Source of the DNA: Burkholderiales bacterium
GTDB taxonomy: Bacteria > Pseudomonadota > Gammaproteobacteria > Burkholderiales > Ga0077523
Length of the DNA: 11,393 nt
Direction of reading: 5' to 3'
NCBI GenBank assembly: GCA_025459035.1
Contig: JALORJ010000043.1
Location: 1 to 11,393 of the forward strand
How positions within the stretch are numbered: position 1 is the first letter of the stretch; each line of letters starts with the position of its first letter. Of this stretch, positions 6,578 to 11,393 are shown piece after piece. The notes under the pieces were generated by a model. The model worked only from the letters and a program-made list of their open reading frames with translations. It searched no databases and was not told the origin of the DNA. The translations under genes were made by a program, and so were the position numbers.

Positions 6578-7476
6578 ATGTCCGCGCCCCGCCCCGCGCC
6601 CGATCCCACGCCGCCCGCGATCGACCCGGCAGCGCTGCAGGCGGCGTTCAACCTCTTCAACGAGGCGTCGGCGCAGCTGTCGGTCGCGTACGAGGACCTG
6701 CAGCGGCGCGTCGAGCGCCTGACGGCCGAGCTGGCGGCCGCCAACGGCGAGCTGCGCCGCCAGTACGAGGAAAAGGAGGCGCTGTCGCGGCAGCTCGCGC
6801 GCCGCGAGCGCCTGGCCGAGATGGGCGAGATGGCGGCCGGCCTGGCGCACCAGTTGCGCACGCCGCTCGCGACCGCGTTGCTGTACGCCGGCCACCTCGT
6901 GAAGCCCGAACTGCCCGAACCGGATCGCGTGCGCTTCGCCGAGCGCACGCGCGAGCGCCTGCGCCACCTCGAGCGCATGGTGCAGGAGATGCTGACCTTC
7001 GTGCGCGGCGGCACCGTGGCGCGCGAACCGGTGGCGATCGCGGCGCTTCTCGACGAGGTGTGCGCGTCGATGGAGCCGCAGATGACCGCACGCGGCGTCG
7101 TGCTGCTGCGCACCGGCGCAGCGGATGCCGCGATCGTGCACGGCGAGCACAAGGCGCTGGCCGGTGCGCTGACCAACCTGCTCGAGAACGCGCTGCAGGT
7201 GTCGTCGCCCGGGGCGAGCGTGCGGGTGTCGACCCGGCGCGACGCAGCCGGCATGCTGGCCATCGACGTCGCGGATGCGGGCCCGGGCATCGCGCCGGAA
7301 CTGCTCGCGCGACTGTTCGAACCGTTCTTCACGACCCGCAGCGAAGGCACGGGGCTCGGTCTGGCGATCGTGCGCGCCGTCGTCGACGCCCACGGCGGGC
7401 AGGTCGGTGTGCGCTCCGAGCCCGGGGCGGGCACCGTGTTCACCATCGCGCTGCCGTGTGCGCAGGGAGACGGCGC

Positions 7477-7480
<4 letters not shown>
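6578..7480 (+). CDS. flrB: Flagellar two-component sensor histidine kinase, FlrB/FleS type
   Basis: Soluble kinase that phosphorylates the FlrC-type activator encoded next to it, controlling middle flagellar genes. The 300-residue chain has no signal peptide or membrane segment. A heptad-rich coiled coil (about residues 15-75, from NLFNEASAQL through ELRRQYEEKEAL) leads into a HisKA domain with H91 in GLAHQLRTPL, close to the FlrB/FleS H-box. The ATPase domain has N204 in the N box (NLLENALQ), D233 in DAGPGI, the FEPFFTT F box and GTGLGLAI. The chain is shorter than PAS-containing FleS proteins, and no clear PAS domain is visible. ATG 6578 was chosen because the protein upstream of it in the same frame is unlike the family. 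The stop overlaps the flrC start. Confidence 0.92.
7464..7469 (+). promoter_or_regulatory. Ribosome binding site deciding the flrC TTG start
   Basis: AGGGAG lies 7 bases upstream of TTG 7477. The frame has no ATG near the receiver-domain start, and the next GTG falls inside the first beta strand, so this site supports the TTG as the true start. Confidence 0.7.
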
Positions 7481-8856
<1,376 letters not shown>

Positions 8857-8871
8857 CGCCGCTTCGCGGGC

Positions 8872-8887
8872 GGGCACGCGCATTGCG
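8872..8887 (+). promoter_or_regulatory. Sigma-54 promoter of the fliE operon
   Basis: GGGCACGCGCATTGCG matches TGGCACG-N4-TTGCW at every conserved position except the first and last bases. The -24 GG (8873-8874) and -12 GC (8885-8886) are separated by the required 10 bases. Expected transcription start is near 8898, about 50 bases before the fliE ATG. It lies just after the gene for a GAFTGA-containing activator, the usual FlrC/FleR arrangement. Confidence 0.82.
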
Positions 8888-8934
8888 ACTCTGCTAGCCT
8901 CGCTCCGTTCCAAGGACCCTCGCATCTCCCGCCC

Positions 8935-8940
8935 AAGGTG
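8935..8940 (+). promoter_or_regulatory. Ribosome binding site of fliE
   Basis: AAGGTG lies 9 bases before ATG 8950. It overlaps an in-frame GTG (8938) that could otherwise be called the start, and therefore favours the ATG. Confidence 0.55.
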
Positions 8941-8949
8941 CCCTCCGCG

Positions 8950-9267
8950 ATGACCCCCTCCGGTATCGATCAACTCCTCGGCGAACTGCGCGCGACGGCC
9001 TCCCGGGCAACCGGCAGGGATGCGGCAGCGACGGCCGGCGAGCCGGCAAGTTTTGCCGACCTGCTGAAGGCGTCGATCGACGAGGTCGGCGCGGCGCAGC
9101 AGCGCTCCGAGCAGCTGCAGGCGGCCTACGAGGCCGACGACCCGGCCGCCAATCTGCAGGACGTGATGATCTCGCTGCAGAAGGCGAACCTTTCCTTCCA
9201 GACCATGGTGCAGGTACGTAACCGTCTGGTCACGGCGTACCAGGAGATCATGAACGTCCAGGTCTGA
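8950..9267 (+). CDS. fliE: Flagellar hook-basal body protein FliE
   Basis: Small basal-body protein that joins the MS ring (FliF) to the proximal rod. The 105-residue product has no signal peptide, as expected for a type III export substrate. Its C-terminal half carries the family signature: the NLQDVMISLQKANLSFQTM stretch, then VQVRNRLVTAYQEIMNVQV at the end. The N-terminal third is Ala-rich and variable. ATG 8950 is preferred over GTG 8938 because of the ribosome binding site between them. It is the first gene behind the sigma-54 promoter and precedes fliF by 29 bases, as in many gammaproteobacterial and betaproteobacterial flagellar clusters. Confidence 0.95.
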   Translation: MTPSGIDQLLGELRATASRATGRDAAATAGEPASFADLLKASIDEVGAAQQRSEQLQAAYEADDPAANLQDVMISLQKANLSFQTMVQVRNRLVTAYQEIMNVQV

Positions 9268-9296
9268 GGACGCCGCCCGCTCCCTGACCGCCGCCC

Positions 9297-11075
9297 ATGG
9301 CCCAGGCCGCCGCCCTAGGCTCCGTCGCCGCCCTCGGCCGCGGTTTCACCCAGCTGGACAACGCCCGCAAGCTCGGGCTGCTCGCGGGCCTTGCCGCGAT
9401 TGTCGCGATCGCCGCCGTGCTGCTGATGTACGGCCGCACCCCCGAGTACCGCGTGCTCTTCGCCAACGTGAACGACCGCGACGGCGGTGCGATCGTCGGC
9501 GCGCTGTCGCAGATGAACGTGCCCTACCGGATGGCCGATGGTGGCGGCGCGATCCTCGTGCCCGACAACGTCGTCTACGAGACCCGACTCAAGCTCGCTG
9601 CGCAGGGCCTGCCCAAGGGGGGCGGGGTCGGCTTCGAGCTGATGGAAAACCAGAAGTTCGGCACCAGCCAGTTCGTCGAACAGGTCAACTACCAGCGTGC
9701 GCTCGAGGGCGAACTCGCGCGTACGGTGCAGGCGGTCGCGTCGGTCGAGGCCGCGCGCGTGCATCTGGCGATCCCGCGGCCGTCGGTGTTCGTGCGCGAT
9801 ACCCAGAAGCCGTCGGCGTCGGTGATGCTGCAGACGGCGCCGGGTCGCACGCTCGACGCGGCGCAGGTCGCGGGCATCGTGCATCTCGTGTCGAGCAGCG
9901 TGCCGGAGCTGTCGCCGCGCGCCGTGACCGTCGTCGACCAGGCGGGCAACCTGCTCACCACGCCGGCCGACGGCGACGGGCCCGGCCGCATCGGTCTGGA
10001 CGCGACGCAGATCAAGTACGTGCAGGGGCTCGAGGCGACGATCGCCGGCCGCATCGAGTCGATCCTGCGTCCGATCACCGGACCCGAGAACGTGCGCGCG
10101 CAGGTTGCGGCGAGCCTCGACTTCTCCGAATCGGAGCAGACGTCCGAGACCTGGAAGCCCAACGCCGACCCGAAGGACCAGGCGGTGCGCAGCCAGCAGG
10201 TGGCCGAGACCAGCACGCCGTCGCCGGTCGCGCCCGCGCCGCTGGGCATTCCCGGCGCGCTGTCGAACACGCCGCCCGGGGCGGGGACCGCGCCGATCGT
10301 CGCGCCGGTGCCGCCGCAGACGAACCCGCAGGCCGCGCGCCCCGGCCAGAACGCGGCCGCTGGCGCGGCCGCCGCGCCGGTCGTCGCGCCACCCCCGCCG
10401 CCCGCGACGACCAGGGACCAGACGATCAACTACGAGCTCGACAAGACCATCCGCCACACCCGCAACGAGACCGGGGTGGTCAAGCGCCTGAGCGTGGCGG
10501 TGGTCGTCAACTACCGGCGCACGACGGACAACGCGGGCAAGCCGAAGCTCGAGCCGCTGTCCGAGAAGGAACTCGCGCAGGTGACGGATCTCGCGCGCGA
10601 GGCGATGGGTTTCGACAAGGCGCGCGGCGACAGCCTGAACGTCGTCAACGCGCCGTTCCTCGGCGCGGGCGAGGTGCTCGAAGGTGCGTCGCCGTGGAAG
10701 GACGTGGTGGGCGAGCTCACGTCGCCGGCGTCGGTGGCGACGATCGGCAAGTGGGTCGTCGTCGTCGCGCTGCTGCTGGTGATCGTGTTCGCGGTGATCC
10801 GCCCGATCCTGCGCGACCTCGCGCAGTCCGGCCGGCGCCCGCCGGAGCTGCCGCCGATGACGCTGCCGGACCCGGCGCAGCCGCCGGGCACGGTGATGAT
10901 CAACGGCGTCGCGGTGCCGGTGAACCAGGCCGTGGGCGGCACCTACGGCAAGGCCGGCATGGACGCCGCCGAGGAGGCCTACGAGGCCGACCTGAAGGCC
11001 GTGCGCGACATCGCGCAGCAGGACCCGCGGATCGTCGCGCAGGTGGTGAAGGACTGGGTGGGCCGCGATGAGTGA
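9297..11075 (+). CDS. fliF: Flagellar MS-ring protein FliF
   Basis: Forms the MS ring in the inner membrane, the base on which rotor, rod and export gate assemble. The 592 residues show a first membrane segment (about 27-45), then ring-building periplasmic domains of the YscJ/FliF family (FANVNDRDGG, GFELMENQKFGTSQFVEQVNYQ, VASVEAARVHLAIP). An Ala/Pro-rich, probably disordered linker (about 307-373) includes the family motif GIPGALSN. A conserved TINYELDKTIRHTRN segment, a second membrane segment (about 485-506) and a cytoplasmic tail ending in the FliG-binding part complete the chain. An in-frame stop at 9285 excludes an earlier start. The Shine-Dalgarno is poor, so translation may depend on fliE. 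It overlaps fliG by 8 bases. Confidence 0.97.
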   Translation: MAQAAALGSVAALGRGFTQLDNARKLGLLAGLAAIVAIAAVLLMYGRTPEYRVLFANVNDRDGGAIVGALSQMNVPYRMADGGGAILVPDNVVYETRLKLAAQGLPKGGGVGFELMENQKFGTSQFVEQVNYQRALEGELARTVQAVASVEAARVHLAIPRPSVFVRDTQKPSASVMLQTAPGRTLDAAQVAGIVHLVSSSVPELSPRAVTVVDQAGNLLTTPADGDGPGRIGLDATQIKYVQGLEATIAGRIESILRPITGPENVRAQVAASLDFSESEQTSETWKPNADPKDQAVRSQQVAETSTPSPVAPAPLGIPGALSNTPPGAGTAPIVAPVPPQTNPQAARPGQNAAAGAAAAPVVAPPPPPATTRDQTINYELDKTIRHTRNETGVVKRLSVAVVVNYRRTTDNAGKPKLEPLSEKELAQVTDLAREAMGFDKARGDSLNVVNAPFLGAGEVLEGASPWKDVVGELTSPASVATIGKWVVVVALLLVIVFAVIRPILRDLAQSGRRPPELPPMTLPDPAQPPGTVMINGVAVPVNQAVGGTYGKAGMDAAEEAYEADLKAVRDIAQQDPRIVAQVVKDWVGRDE

Positions 11076-11393
11076 CGGCGTGCAGCGCAGCGCGATCCTG
11101 CTGATGTCGCTCGGCGAGGAAGCCTCGGTCGAGATCTTCAAGTACCTCGGCCCGAAGGAAGTGCAGAAGATCGGCATGGCGATGTCGAAGCTCGCGAGCG
11201 TCACGCGCGAGCAGGTGGTCGAGACGCTGCAGGAGTTCCGCGTGCAGGCGCGGCTGCAGACGGCCATCGGCACCGACAGCGACGAGTACATCCGCAACGT
11301 GCTGACCAAGGCGCTCGGTCAGGACAAGGCCGGTGCGCTGATCGACCGCATCCTGCAGGGCAACGACAACCGCGGCATCGAGAGCCTGAAGTG
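11068..11393 (+). CDS. fliG: Flagellar motor switch protein FliG, N-terminal part (cut by right edge)
   Basis: Rotor protein that binds the cytoplasmic tail of FliF and, through its C-terminal domain, receives torque from the stators. Only the first 108 of an expected 330 or so residues are in the window. They begin MSDGVQRSAILLMSLGEE and include KYLGPKEVQKIGMAMSKL and a DEYIRNVLTKALG segment, all typical of the FliG N-terminal domain that contacts FliF. The 8-base overlap with the end of fliF, in a different frame, suggests coupled production of the two directly interacting proteins. No defect is seen; the torque-generating domain lies outside the window. Confidence 0.95.
   Translation, partial: MSDGVQRSAILLMSLGEEASVEIFKYLGPKEVQKIGMAMSKLASVTREQVVETLQEFRVQARLQTAIGTDSDEYIRNVLTKALGQDKAGALIDRILQGNDNRGIESLK

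Noticed and set aside
7060..7476. flrC reading frame open far upstream, inside flrB.
   Set aside because: The upstream translation is Arg-rich and overlaps the kinase ATPase domain. Receiver-domain similarity begins just after the TTG at 7477.
8859..8869. Small inverted repeat CCGC/GCGG after the flrC stop as a terminator.
   Set aside because: The stem is only 4 bp with a 3-base loop and no T run, too weak to call.
8938..8949. GTG 8938 as the fliE start.
   Set aside because: This GTG is part of the AAGGTG ribosome binding site well placed for ATG 8950 and has no good site of its own.

Overview
The window is very GC-rich DNA from a flagellated proteobacterium, gene-dense with no gap above about 120 bases. 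A run of N-degron transferase genes next to pyrD, together with flagellar genes of the sigma-54/FlrBC type, suggests a betaproteobacterium (Rhodocyclales- or Burkholderiales-like). A gammaproteobacterium cannot be excluded from sequence alone. No RNA genes, mobile elements, CRISPR arrays or long repeats were seen.

The left half (1-6461) is read on the minus strand. In transcription order it holds: a small lipoprotein with a Cu/Zn-superoxide-dismutase-like fold that has lost most metal ligands; aat and bpt, two aminoacyl-tRNA-protein transferases of the bacterial N-degron pathway, overlapping by 4 bases; pyrD, a class 2 dihydroorotate dehydrogenase; and a very large multidomain flavoprotein that runs off the left edge after 1086 codons. 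The flavoprotein joins a cysteine-rich, GltD/NfnB-like half to a PyrK/NfnA-like ferredoxin-reductase half. A GC-rich 9-bp hairpin lies between bpt and pyrD.

The right half (6578-11393) is read on the plus strand and is the start of a flagellar cluster: a soluble FlrB/FleS-like histidine kinase, its FlrC/FleR-like sigma-54 activator (TTG start overlapping the kinase stop), then fliE, fliF and the first third of fliG. A near-consensus -24/-12 sigma-54 promoter lies between flrC and fliE. The implied circuit is FlrB phosphorylating FlrC, which then activates the fliE operon encoding the basal-body adaptor, MS ring and rotor switch.

The 116-base divergent region 6462-6577 is the regulatory hub. 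It carries a TATGAT -10-like box exactly placed for a leaderless flrB transcript. On the opposite strand it carries a sigma-54-like site pointing at the degenerate SodC-like lipoprotein. If that site is real, the lipoprotein, and perhaps the genes behind it, would be wired to the flagellar or another sigma-54 programme.

Most noteworthy for follow-up are the Nfn-like single-chain flavoprotein beside pyrD, the metal-ligand-depleted SodC-like lipoprotein with its sigma-54-like site, and the possibly leaderless flrB.
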